Below are positions 33,559-43,100 of a DNA stretch of 64,000 bases, one piece after another (the stretch's first letter is position 1; each line of letters opens with the position of its first letter). This DNA comes from Bacteroidia bacterium (GTDB taxonomy: Bacteria > Bacteroidota > Bacteroidia > Chitinophagales > UBA2359): assembly GCA_030427245.1 (NCBI GenBank), contig JAUHXA010000024.1, positions 29,435 to 93,434 on the forward strand. The letters run 5' to 3'. The position numbers and the translations under genes are program-made. Below the pieces are notes generated by a model, which did not search any database, had not been told where the DNA came from, and was given only the letters and a program-made list of their open reading frames with translations.

Positions 33559-34800
33559 ATGTTCGACTTCGACAAATGGCAAGAAATCATTGAAACCATT
33601 CGCAGGCACAAATTGCGAACCGCCTTGACCGCTTTTGGTGTGTTTTGGGGAATATTCATGTTGGTACTGCTATTAGGAGCAGGTAATGGCCTTCAAAATG
33701 GAGTCGAATACGATTTCCGAGACGATGCTATCAACAGTATTTGGATTCGACAAGGTAGAACAAGCATTCCTTACAAAGGCATGAAACCTGGTCGTCAAAT
33801 TCAGTTTAACAAAGAAGACTTCAATGCGGTGAATGCACAGATAGAAGGCATCGAACACAGTACGCCTAGAAATTATGTGCGAGGAGATTTTTCGGTAGTC
33901 TATAAAAACAAAGGATACAACTTCAATATTCGCTGCACTTATCCAGGACATCGGTATGTAGAAAATTCAATTGTATCACAAGGGCGTTTTTTGAATGACA
34001 AAGATGTGTCTGATGCACGTAAAGTAGCTGCAATAGGGCATTTGGTAGCAGAAACAATTTATGAAAAAGGCGTAGACCCTTTGGGAACTTACATTCAAAT
34101 CAAAGGGATTCCCTTCAAGGTGATTGGTGTCTTTAAGGACACAGGTGGACCAAACGAAATGAAAAATATATACATTCCGTGGAGTACTGCAAACCAAGCT
34201 TATAACCACCAAAATAAAGTCCACCAGATGATGGTCACAACGGGTGATTTGCCCATTGAAGAAACCGAAAAAATGACCCGTCAAATCGAACAACTTTTTG
34301 CAGATCGTCACCGTTTTTCGATTGAAGACAAGCAGGCGATTCACATCTTCAACAACAATGAACGCTTTCAAAGCATTTTGAATCTTTTTGCTGGGATTAG
34401 AGGTTTGGTCGGTTTTGTAGGAATTGGTACTTTGCTGGCGGGAATCATTGGAGTAGGTAATATTATGTTGATCATAGTGAGTGAACGCACCAAAGAAATT
34501 GGCTTGCGAAAGGCTTTGGGCGCAACGCCTAATTCGATTATCAGTATGGTCTTGATGGAGTCTATTTTCATTACAAGTATTGCAGGATATTTGGGTTTGT
34601 TGTGTGGCGTAGGATTATTGGAATTGATGAATCTGGCGATAGGACCAGAAGGCGCAGGGATGTTTCGCAATCCCGAAATTGACATCAACTTGGCTCTTGG
34701 AGCTACGGCAATGTTGGTAATTTTTGGCGGTTTGGCAGGCTATCTACCCGCCCGAAAAGCTGCGGCGATTAACCCGATTGAAGCACTAAGGGAAGAATAA
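33559..34800 (+). CDS. ABC transporter permease, MacB/FtsX type (first copy)
   Basis: An inner-membrane permease of 413 residues. I place the start at the ATG of 33559 (MFDFDKWQEIIETIRRHKLRT), because the second permease starts the same way; the ATG at 33490 adds a stretch with no counterpart there. One N-terminal helix (TALTAFGVFWGIFMLVLLLG) precedes a large periplasmic MacB-PCD domain (about 45-270), then three helices with the ERTKEIGLRKALGATP coupling segment. The sequence is clearly paralogous to the gene at 35335 and arose by tandem duplication together with its leader. The pair may form a heterodimer with the single ATPase. Confidence 0.92.
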   Translation: MFDFDKWQEIIETIRRHKLRTALTAFGVFWGIFMLVLLLGAGNGLQNGVEYDFRDDAINSIWIRQGRTSIPYKGMKPGRQIQFNKEDFNAVNAQIEGIEHSTPRNYVRGDFSVVYKNKGYNFNIRCTYPGHRYVENSIVSQGRFLNDKDVSDARKVAAIGHLVAETIYEKGVDPLGTYIQIKGIPFKVIGVFKDTGGPNEMKNIYIPWSTANQAYNHQNKVHQMMVTTGDLPIEETEKMTRQIEQLFADRHRFSIEDKQAIHIFNNNERFQSILNLFAGIRGLVGFVGIGTLLAGIIGVGNIMLIIVSERTKEIGLRKALGATPNSIISMVLMESIFITSIAGYLGLLCGVGLLELMNLAIGPEGAGMFRNPEIDINLALGATAMLVIFGGLAGYLPARKAAAINPIEALREE

Positions 34801-34805
34801 ACTTA

Positions 34806-34913
34806 GTGGATGCTGTGGATGCTGTGGATGCTGTGGATGCTGTGGATGCTGTGGATGCTGTGGATGCTGTGGATGCTGTGGATGCTGTGGATGCTGTGGA
34901 TGCTGTGGATGCT
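34806..34913 (+). repeat. 9-bp tandem repeat, 12 units
   Basis: Twelve perfect GTGGATGCT units start five bases after the first permease stop. The following bases (AAAAACATACAATTTGG) match the bases after the first 9-bp array (AAAAGCATACAATGATTG), so the array was copied with the permease gene and its leader. Confidence 0.95.
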
Positions 34914-34980
34914 AAAAACATACAATTTGGGAAATCAAATGTTTCAAAAAACACAAAAAATTCCTCAAATATCCATCAAG

Positions 34981-35326
34981 CATCAAAAGAATCAGCCAAA
35001 GGCAAGTATCAACAAAGCATCAAAAGAATCAGCCGAAAGCAAGTATCAACAAAGCATCAAAAGAATCAGTCAAAGACAAGCATCAACAAAGCATCAAAAG
35101 AATCAGTCAAAGACAAGCATCAACAAAGCATCAAAAGAATCAGTCAAAGACAAGCATCAACAAAGCATCAAAAGAATCTGCCGAAGGCAAGTATCAACAA
35201 AGCATCAAAAGAATCAGCCGAAGGCAAGTATCAACAAAGCATCAAAAGAATCAGCCAAAGGCAAGTATCAACCAAGCATCAAAAAAATCAGCCGAAGGCA
35301 AGTATCAACTAAGCATCAAAAAAATC
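34981..35326 (+). repeat. 37-bp tandem repeat, nine full units plus a partial
   Basis: Units begin at 34981, 35018, 35055, 35092, 35129, 35166, 35203, 35240, 35277 and 35314 (partial), each starting CATCAAAAGAATC or a close variant and differing by a few substitutions. The period of 37 is not divisible by three, yet no unit holds a plus-strand stop codon, so open frames run through by chance. The array fills the leader of the second permease and seems to have grown from the ATCCATCAAG segment also present in the leader of the first one. Confidence 0.95.
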
Positions 35327-35334
35327 AATAGCAT

Positions 35335-36588
35335 ATGTTCGACATAGACAAATGGCAAGAAATATTTGCTTCAATAAGTAGACACAAACTGCGAACAGCC
35401 CTCACCGCATTTGGGGTATTTTGGGGCATTTTTATGTTGATGCTGCTGTTGGGTGCAGGAGATGGTATGGAGAAAGGAGTTACGAATATGTTTCGGGGAA
35501 TGTCGAAAAATGCTGCTTTTGTATGGACTCGAAAAACAACCCTTGCCTACAAAGGAATGCAGCCTGGTCGCCGCTATTATATCAATGAAGACGACATTCG
35601 GTTTCTGAAAAAAAATGTTTCGGAGATAGAGTACATTTGTCCGAGATTGAATTTGGTGGGTGAATTTGCGATTTATCATGGAGACAAGATGGGCAGTTTT
35701 GAAGTAAATGGAGATGCTCCTGATTACATTCGTGTGGAGTCAAGAAAGTTTATAAAAGGTCGCTATTTGAATGAATTGGATATTGCAGAAAAGCGAAAAG
35801 TGGCCGTGATCGGCAAGCGAGTAGCAGAACTGTTGTTTGAAGAAAGTGAGCCTATTGTCAATCAATACATAGACATCAAAGGTACTTACTTCAAGGTGAT
35901 TGGCGTGGTCAAAAGTTTGAAAACGGGAGAACAAGTAGGTGATGACGAACAATCTATTCACATTCCATATACAACGGCTCAACAAATGAATAACTGGGGC
36001 AACAATATTGGGTGGTTTGCTTTTACGGTACCTCCGACAAAGAATGTTGCTGTGGTGACAGACAAGATTCACCGTTTTTTGGCAGAACGCCACAAAGTTT
36101 CACCCGACGATAAAGATGCCTTAGGTTCATGGAACACCCAAAAGGAATTCGGACAGTTTCAAGGTGTCTTTACAGGTATCAATTTGTTTACTTGGGCAGT
36201 CGGAATTGGTACGTTGATAGCAGGTATTGTGGGAGTTAGCAATATTATGCTGGTGGCAGTAAAAGAACGTACAAGGGAATTTGGCTTGCGAAAAGCTTTG
36301 GGAGCTACGCCTTCTTCGATTATTTCGTTGGTCATTCAAGAATCCGTTTTATTGACCGCAGTAGCGGGCTATATAGGCCTGGTGGTAGCCGTTGGGCTAA
36401 TAGAAGGAGTCAGTAGATTGATGGATACTTTCAATGTGCAATTAGAATATTTTGCCAACCCAACCATCAATTTTCAAGCGGCAATAGTTGCCACGACTAT
36501 TTTGATTATTACAGGTGCGATTGCAGGATTGATTCCCGCTTCACAAGCTGCAATGATTAAGCCGATTGAAGCGTTGAGGGCGAATTAA
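35335..36588 (+). CDS. ABC transporter permease, MacB/FtsX type (second copy)
   Basis: A 417-residue inner-membrane permease, paralogous to the gene at 33559: MFDIDKWQEIFASISRHKLRTALTAFGVFWGIF against the same block there. It has one N-terminal membrane helix, a periplasmic MacB-PCD domain (about 45-280) and three C-terminal helices with ERTREFGLRKALGATPSSI. The periplasmic domains have diverged more than the membrane parts, as expected if the two subunits contact different faces of the substrate or adaptor. The start follows the 37-bp array by a few bases. Confidence 0.92.
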   Translation: MFDIDKWQEIFASISRHKLRTALTAFGVFWGIFMLMLLLGAGDGMEKGVTNMFRGMSKNAAFVWTRKTTLAYKGMQPGRRYYINEDDIRFLKKNVSEIEYICPRLNLVGEFAIYHGDKMGSFEVNGDAPDYIRVESRKFIKGRYLNELDIAEKRKVAVIGKRVAELLFEESEPIVNQYIDIKGTYFKVIGVVKSLKTGEQVGDDEQSIHIPYTTAQQMNNWGNNIGWFAFTVPPTKNVAVVTDKIHRFLAERHKVSPDDKDALGSWNTQKEFGQFQGVFTGINLFTWAVGIGTLIAGIVGVSNIMLVAVKERTREFGLRKALGATPSSIISLVIQESVLLTAVAGYIGLVVAVGLIEGVSRLMDTFNVQLEYFANPTINFQAAIVATTILIITGAIAGLIPASQAAMIKPIEALRAN

Positions 36589-36646
36589 AAAATTCAAACA
36601 CAACTATCAACACAAACACATAAATAAGTAAACACAACCCAAAAAA

Positions 36647-37882
36647 ATGACTAAATACTTCGTTTTCATCGGAATCATTATAGTTGCCTTTTTAGGCACT
36701 GCTTGGTTTTTGTACCAAAAAGGACAAGAAAAACCCGTTATTTATGAGTCGGTAGCACCTGAAACCCTCAATATTGTGAAAAAAACAGTGGCAACAGGTT
36801 CTATTCTACCCGTCAAAGAAGTAGCTCTAAAATCACAAGTTCCTGGAGTCATCAAGGAAATCTATGTGGAAGCGGGTGAACAAGTACAAACAGGACAAAA
36901 AATTGCAAAAATCCAATTGATTCCCTCTCCTGCCAACATTAACAATGCCCAATCGAGCATCGAACAACTGCAAATCAGGGTCAAAGAAGCCGAGCAAGAA
37001 TTGAAACGCCAAAGAAGTTTGAACAGTTCGGGCAATGATGTTCGGGATGCACAAGCAGCTTACGACCAAGCGATTCGAGAACGAGACCAACAAAAACCAC
37101 TTTTTGAGGAAGGCATCATATCTAAGCAAGAATACGATAGACTGGAAACAGCAGTCGAGCAAGCAAGAGGTGCTTTGGAACAAGCAAAAGTGGGCGCAAG
37201 CAGAAATGTAAACAGCTACCAAACAGATTTGGAAGTTCGAAAAGCGGAGCTTCAAGCGGCTCGAAACAACCTTCAAATTTTGAGGGAAGGTGCAGCAAGT
37301 CGCTCTAAAGAGGTCTCGAATGTTATTACTTCTACCATGACAGGAATGGTCTTAGATATTCCATTGGAGGAAGGCAGTTTTGTAATTGAAGCCAATTCCT
37401 TCAATGAAGGTTCTACGATTGCGTCTATTGCCAATATGAACGACTTGGAGTTTGAAGGTCAAGTGGCGGAGTCAGAAGTGGGCAAATTGAAGGAAGGGAT
37501 TCCTTTGGAGATTACCATTGGAGCGATTGAAGGGAAAAAATTTGATGCTGTATTGAATTATATTTCTCCAAAGGGTATTGAAATAGATGGTAGTATTCAA
37601 TTTGAAATCAAGGCAACTGTGAAAACACCCAAAGACGATTTTATCAGAGCTGGATATAGTGCCAACGCCGATATTATCCTCGACAAACGAGACAGTGTTT
37701 TGGCTATCAATGAGCGAGACCTTTTGTTCAGCAACGATTCTACCTTTGTAGAAAAAGAGGTTGGGGAGCAAGAATTTAAGAAAATTCACATTGAAACGGG
37801 CTTGTCGGATGGCATCAATATTGAAGTGAAATCGGGTTTGAGTAAAGGAGATAAAATCAAGAAGCAAGAACAAGGTGGATAA
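36647..37882 (+). CDS. HlyD/MacA-type periplasmic adaptor protein
   Basis: A 411-residue membrane-fusion protein: membrane anchor at about 4-21, a lipoyl half-motif VPGVIKEIYVEAGEQVQTGQKIAKIQ (about 65-90), a long alpha-hairpin (105-215, with EEGIISKQEYDRLETAVEQARG), the second lipoyl half with GMVLDIPLEEGSFVIE, then beta-barrel and membrane-proximal domains. It bridges the ABC permeases to an outer-membrane channel; no TolC-type gene is present here. Its last codons (GGTGGATAA) overlap the first unit of an 8-bp tandem array. Confidence 0.92.
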   Translation: MTKYFVFIGIIIVAFLGTAWFLYQKGQEKPVIYESVAPETLNIVKKTVATGSILPVKEVALKSQVPGVIKEIYVEAGEQVQTGQKIAKIQLIPSPANINNAQSSIEQLQIRVKEAEQELKRQRSLNSSGNDVRDAQAAYDQAIRERDQQKPLFEEGIISKQEYDRLETAVEQARGALEQAKVGASRNVNSYQTDLEVRKAELQAARNNLQILREGAASRSKEVSNVITSTMTGMVLDIPLEEGSFVIEANSFNEGSTIASIANMNDLEFEGQVAESEVGKLKEGIPLEITIGAIEGKKFDAVLNYISPKGIEIDGSIQFEIKATVKTPKDDFIRAGYSANADIILDKRDSVLAINERDLLFSNDSTFVEKEVGEQEFKKIHIETGLSDGINIEVKSGLSKGDKIKKQEQGG

Positions 37883-37943
37883 TGGCTGAATGGCTGAATG
37901 GCTGAATGGCTGAATGGCTGAATGGCTGAATGGCTGAATGGCT
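37881..37943 (+). repeat. 8-bp tandem repeat, nearly eight units
   Basis: Seven AATGGCTG units and a 7-base partial lie exactly at the end of the adaptor gene: the stop codon uses the first bases and the ATG at 37938 of the next frame comes from the last unit. A related array with unit ATGGTTGT is at 47037-47106. Confidence 0.95.
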
Positions 37944-38756
37944 ATACTAATCAACAATACCCGCAAAGCAACAGTTCAGCCATCTAACAATTCAACCATC
38001 AGCGAAGCGAAACAATTCAACAATTTGCCAAATACTTACTTCAATTTCAAGCAATTTACAATACATCAAGAACGTTGTGCGATGAAAGTCGGCACAGACG
38101 GCGTACTGTTAGGTGCTTGGGCAAAAGTAGAAAGCACTGCAAAACGCATTTTAGACATCGGAACAGGAACGGGACTTTTGGCATTGATGATGGCACAAAA
38201 GTCCCCAACAGCAATGATTGATGCTGTCGAAATAGACCACCCTGCTTTTTTGCAGGCAAGCGAAAACTTTACCGCTTCTCCTTGGGCAGACCGCCTCAAA
38301 ATCTACCCCTCTCCCATCCAAAAATTTGCCCAAATCGTTCCCTATTCTTACGACTTAATCATCACCAACCCACCCTATTTTCACGATTCTCACAAAGCCA
38401 GAACCACTGCTCGTACACAGGCGAGGCACTCCGATACACTCTCACCCAATGAATTATTGGAGGCAGCAAAAAAGTTATTGCAGCCCAAAGGCAGTTTTCA
38501 GTTCATCATGCCTGTCACAGAAGGACTCCAATTTCAAGAATTGGCAAGCGAATATGGTTTTTATACTCACCGCAGGATGCACTTCAAACCCAAACCGAAC
38601 AAAGCGGCAAAACGATTGTTGATGGAATTTCGACTCTATAAAAAGGAAGGCGAAATGGAAGTGAGTGAACTGATTGGACGAGGTGAGGACAATCTTCATA
38701 CAGAATCCTATCGGCAATTGACCACTGCATTTTATTTAGATACGGCCCTTTCTTGA
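37938..38756 (+). CDS. trmN: tRNA1(Val) (adenine37-N6)-methyltransferase, YfiC/TrmN6 family
   Basis: A cytoplasmic SAM-dependent N6-adenine methyltransferase acting on A37 of tRNA-Val in E. coli. The family block FNFKQFTIHQERCAMKVGTDGVLLGAWA, the SAM motif LDIGTGTGLLALMMAQ and the catalytic IITNPPYF motif are clear. The 272-residue frame begins at an ATG inside the 8-bp array, and its first 29 residues are repeat-derived and absent from the E. coli protein. A TTG at 38025 (then PNTYFNFKQF) gives the family-standard start and may be the real one. Confidence 0.88.
   Translation: MAILINNTRKATVQPSNNSTISEAKQFNNLPNTYFNFKQFTIHQERCAMKVGTDGVLLGAWAKVESTAKRILDIGTGTGLLALMMAQKSPTAMIDAVEIDHPAFLQASENFTASPWADRLKIYPSPIQKFAQIVPYSYDLIITNPPYFHDSHKARTTARTQARHSDTLSPNELLEAAKKLLQPKGSFQFIMPVTEGLQFQELASEYGFYTHRRMHFKPKPNKAAKRLLMEFRLYKKEGEMEVSELIGRGEDNLHTESYRQLTTAFYLDTALS
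37993..38013. repeat. GCGAAGCGAA end motif, copy at 38 kb
   Basis: The segment CAACCATCAGCGAAGCGAAA is the reverse complement of the TTCGCTTCGCTGATGGTTG sequence that opens the 8-bp array at 47 kb (about 47021-47042). Together with inverted GTTCAGCCATC just before it, it forms the right edge of the 37.88-38.01 kb repeat region. Confidence 0.8.
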
Positions 38757-38835
38757 TGTTTCTTCCGCTTTTGAGATGCTAAAAAAATGTCCTTATTTTG
38801 TGTTTACATTCTCAAGAAAAAAACAAAAATTCATC

Positions 38836-39873
38836 ATGAAAAAAGCCTTATTGGTAGTCTTGATATGGGCAATCAGCAGTTTAAACATTTCCGTTTTGGG
38901 ACAGGAAAAAGAAAAAGAACCTCGAAAAGATGGCTGGAAAAGAGGATTTAGTTTTGGAACAGACTTTTCACAACTCCTTCAAATCAACCCTAAAGTTGGA
39001 GCAGGTGAAGACAGATTGGGTATCGGTGGCACCGTTGGCATATTGGCCAATTACAAGAAAAACAGACTCTTATGGGACAATGCCGTTTCTTTACTTTTTG
39101 GAGTGCAACGATTGGGCAGCGGCTTGTCGGTTATCAATCCAACTCTCAACAATCCTTTTCAGAAAAGTTTGGACGAACTTCGGTTTACTTCAAAAATAGG
39201 CATTCAAACCAAAGAAGATTCTAAATGGGCCTATGCCACCGAGTTTACTTTCGTGAGCCAATTGACCCCCACTTATCCTGGCAATTTTTTGTCAGACGTA
39301 ACCGATACAGGTGCAAGCCCTATTTCCAAGCTATTTTCTCCCGCTACCTTAACCTTCTCTCCTGGTATCAACTACAAAGTCAACGAACACTTGGGCTTCT
39401 TTTTCGCCCCTTTTTCGTGGAAAGCCATTCTCGTTTTAGATGATGAAATTGCAGCTCTCCCCGCTTCTGATGAAGAAGGCAATGAAAAAGGTGTGCATGG
39501 CAACGATTGGAACAGCCCCACGGATTTTGACAATTCTTTTCACCAATTGGGTTCGACCACCAAAGCCATCCTACAAAATAAAATATTGGACGAAAAAGGT
39601 ACTTTCAAAACCGAACTCACGCTTTTTTCCAACTACTTGGAAAGTCCTCAAAACTTAGATGTGGATTGGCGCAATGAAATAGCGATGAATATTTGGAAGG
39701 GATTGCAGTTGAGTCTGACCGTCAATGTATTTTATGACCATGACGTAAAAGTACAAATAACGGATTGGGATTCGCTTGGAGGTATTCAACAAACACAGAA
39801 TGGCGAAGTTGTTTTGGGGCGTAGAGCGAGTATCACCGAACAACTGTTGATCAAATACAACGTAGTGTTTTAA
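38836..39873 (+). CDS. DUF3078 outer-membrane-associated protein
   Basis: A 345-residue exported protein; the start at 38836 gives MKKALLVVLIWAISSLNISVLGQ, a signal peptide ending in LGQ, whereas the longer frame places 20 basic residues in front of it. WKRGFSFGTDFSQLLQINPKVGAGEDRLGIGGTVGILANYKKNRLLWDNAVSLLFGVQRLG is the DUF3078 pattern, found widely in Bacteroidota, with alternating beta strands to a terminal hydrophobic-aromatic end (QLLIKYNVVF) suggestive of an outer-membrane beta barrel. Function is unknown. Confidence 0.8.
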   Translation: MKKALLVVLIWAISSLNISVLGQEKEKEPRKDGWKRGFSFGTDFSQLLQINPKVGAGEDRLGIGGTVGILANYKKNRLLWDNAVSLLFGVQRLGSGLSVINPTLNNPFQKSLDELRFTSKIGIQTKEDSKWAYATEFTFVSQLTPTYPGNFLSDVTDTGASPISKLFSPATLTFSPGINYKVNEHLGFFFAPFSWKAILVLDDEIAALPASDEEGNEKGVHGNDWNSPTDFDNSFHQLGSTTKAILQNKILDEKGTFKTELTLFSNYLESPQNLDVDWRNEIAMNIWKGLQLSLTVNVFYDHDVKVQITDWDSLGGIQQTQNGEVVLGRRASITEQLLIKYNVVF

Positions 39874-40119
39874 AAATAGACACATTGAAAAAATGCTACG
39901 CTAATGAATGTTTATGGTAATCGTCATAGTATTGTGAAAATACAAGGTTCTCAAACAACGAAACCAGTCATATACTTCTAATAATCAATAGAATTACACC
40001 CTTTTACTATTTTATTCAAATCATCAAGTTATTCCATTTCCTGTTTTTTGGCATACCGTTTGCTTAATACTTAATGGTTTTAGATTTTTATGGTTAAGTA
40101 AATTAGTGGTTAATTTTGA

Positions 40120-40149
40120 GGCAACGGCTGGTAACCGTTGCCTTTTTTT
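40120..40149 (+). terminator. Rho-independent terminator
   Basis: GGCAACGG (40120-40127) pairs with CCGTTGCC (40135-40142), followed by seven T. It is in the 307-bp gap between the DUF3078 gene and the convergent VCBS gene; the rest of the gap (39874-40119) is AT-rich and holds nothing I recognise. Confidence 0.75.
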
Positions 40150-40180
40150 ATTTCCCACATTCCTCTCAAAAAGCAAAAAC

Positions 40181-43100
40181 TTACATTGAAGCTCCCGACC
40201 TAAGAACTTTAACAACCTGCAAGGAATCATTATTATTTCCTACTACTATCCAAGGTCTATCCGCATCCCCAACATCTAACAACTCCATAGATTTCACATC
40301 CTTATCAATATACAAACCTGTATCTTCAACCCCTAAGACCTTCCATGTCTTATTTCCTGTATTCAACAAAATTTGTCCTGTACCACCTGTTGCCCTGCCT
40401 GTTTCAATTTCTGATTGATACAAGTTTCCAGCAACTATAATATCATCATTTCCATCCTTATTCACATCATCAATAACGATGCTATTAATGGGCGCTTTCT
40501 GGGCAATAAACGGAAGTTCTTGTACAGAAAATTTTCCAGCCTCGTCTTGATAGAGAATAACACTTCTAAACTCTGTTACATTCAATTCCAATGAAGCATT
40601 TAGGCTTTCGCCATAGATGTCGGTAACTTCCGCCATTGAAAAATCGTGATAGGTTGGAAAATTCTTTTTCAAATCAGGAATTTGTTCAGACGAACATTTT
40701 TTCCCCCTTACAGGAAATAATTTTTCTCCATAAAAAAAACTCAAAATGATATCAAAGGAGCCATTTTTGTCTAAATCAGCAGCATATACTTTAAATGGTT
40801 TTTCGGAAGAGGCTTTGTATTTATAATTTAAACCCAAATTACCAATCACAAAATCCTGCAATCCATTGCCATCAAAGTCCGCAGTTTCAATACAATTCCA
40901 CCAGCCACTTGGTGAATCGGGGAGGTAATCCTCTGTTTGATTGACCAATTTTCCGTTCTGATTGACGAAAAAACTGATGGGAGTCCACTCTCCAACTACA
41001 ATTAAATCGGCTTGCTGGTCTTGATTCAAATCTGTCCAAATAGCATCTTTCACCATGCCCAAATCGGTAAAGGTAGAGTCTGTGTAAACCTCAAATTTAC
41101 CATTGCCTTGATTTACAAAAACACAACTTTTTCCTGCTTCGGGATAACGCTTAGGAGTCAGCAAGCCGCCTATGAATACGTCCATATCTCCATCATTGTC
41201 AATATCCGCTGGTTTCACACAAGAGCCACTATTCCTCCAAGCTGGTAGATTATTAGTTGCTGAACTAAAGTTTCCTTTTCCGTCATTGAGATACAAACGA
41301 GGCTGATACATCGGGCTATAGGCATCAAATTGATAGCCTGCACTTGCGACCATCAAATCCAAATCACCATCACCATCCGCATCAAAGAAAGCACTGCCGC
41401 CGTCCTCGTATTTTTTGTCTTTATTGAAGGTAGGCGTTGATTTGCGTGCGAATTTCCCATTCTCTGTTTGTAGAAAAAGTGCGCCTGCTTGCTCTGTACC
41501 TGCTCCTACATAAAAATCAGACAGACCATCTTTGTTTACATCCCCTTCAGCAATAAACGGCCCTTGTTCAGACATTTTGTGTGGCAAAAGTATTTGGTCG
41601 ACATAATCATCATAGAATTTTTCTTCGTGTTTGAAGTCAATTCCAGATTCTGAAGCAGCTACAAGGCTAACCATATTACCAAGTTTTTTTCGATAGTCTT
41701 CCGTTTCAGTTGCCTCTGTGTAAGTGACCGTCAATAGTTGATTCACATCGACATTATTGAGAATTTGCTTTTTTCCGTCTGGCCAAATCACCTGCAATTC
41801 GTCCACTTTATCGGCATCGCCCAAACCAAAGTGTGCATAAGGTTCGCTTGACCCTTGATAGCCACGAGTTGTCAACAATTCTCTAAACTGCGTTTCTCCA
41901 TTCACTTTGATAATCGCCTTTGAATTTAAAGAATTTACAGAGAGTTGGTCTGCATGAAAATGAATACGCAACCAATTGTTACCTGACTCATTTACATTCT
42001 CAAAAATAGAACAAAGTTCATTGACATTATTGACTACCAAATCCAAGTCACCGTCATTATCCAAATCTCCATAAGCAGCACCTGTTGAGGCCGTTTTTTT
42101 AGTAAAACCAACATTTTTTGAATAGTCAGAGAAAGTCAAATCACCATTACTTCGGTAGAAGAAATTAGGTATTTTATCAATTGGCGAGGACAGTGCATAT
42201 TCCTTAGCTATCTTATTTTTAGACTTCATATCCTTTCCCAAACGCACCATTTTTTTATTAAGCATCGCCGTCCTATCCTTATTGTAAATATCTCTATAAT
42301 AGCCGTTTGAAATAAACAAATCTTGCCATGAATCGTTATCAGCATCCAAAAATAGTGTTGACCAACTCCAATCTGATTTGTGAACATTTGACATCTGAGC
42401 AATATCTGTAAAAGTGCCATTTCCATTATTCAAATACATAAAATTGCGCATCGAGTAGTATGGATAGCCCACTGAGTCCGTCAATAAACGATAATGCGGA
42501 ATAGGTGCCATACCCATAGCTACCTTATCACGGTAATAATCTGTCATTGACATTTCTACCACAGAATAATCTGGATGTATATCGTGATTCAAATCCCCTG
42601 CATCGATTCCCATGGCACTTTGAGCGACTAACTTGAGCGAAGATTTAGTGACATTGGTAAATGTTCCATCTTTGTTATTTTTAAATAACATATCACCCTC
42701 ATCGTGGTCTACGGTCAAATATATATCTGGATATCCGTCCGAATTATAATCAGAAGTGGAGACACCCAAGCAAAATCCATAAGACAAAATACCTGCCTCC
42801 TCCGTCACTTCCGTAAAACTTGCGCGGTCATTTCTAAATAATCTACTCGAAAATTCTTTTACAGGATGTAGGTGGTAATTGATGTGCGTAGCAAAGCTAA
42901 CAAGCCTAAATCGAGGGTGATTGGCAACGATTAAATCTAAATCGCCATCGGAATCATAATCCAAAAATGCTGCTCCAATACTCAAATTGGGGTCATTAAT
43001 ACCAAGTTGAGCAGCCATTTCTTTAAAAGTACCGTCTTTTTGATTCCAAAAAAAAAGATTTTCTGTTTTAGAGGGGTCAGCATAATACGAACGACATATA

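Noticed and set aside
34981..35326. CRISPR-like array (37-bp regular repeats)
   Set aside because: The units abut with no unique spacers, the variation is scattered within units, and there is no cas gene; it is an ordinary tandem repeat.
34806..35331. Open frames of about 170 codons encoding DAVDAV then KQSIKRISQ repeats
   Set aside because: They are produced by stop-free tandem repeats; the 37-bp period shifts frame each unit, so no consistent protein repeat exists and no start fits.
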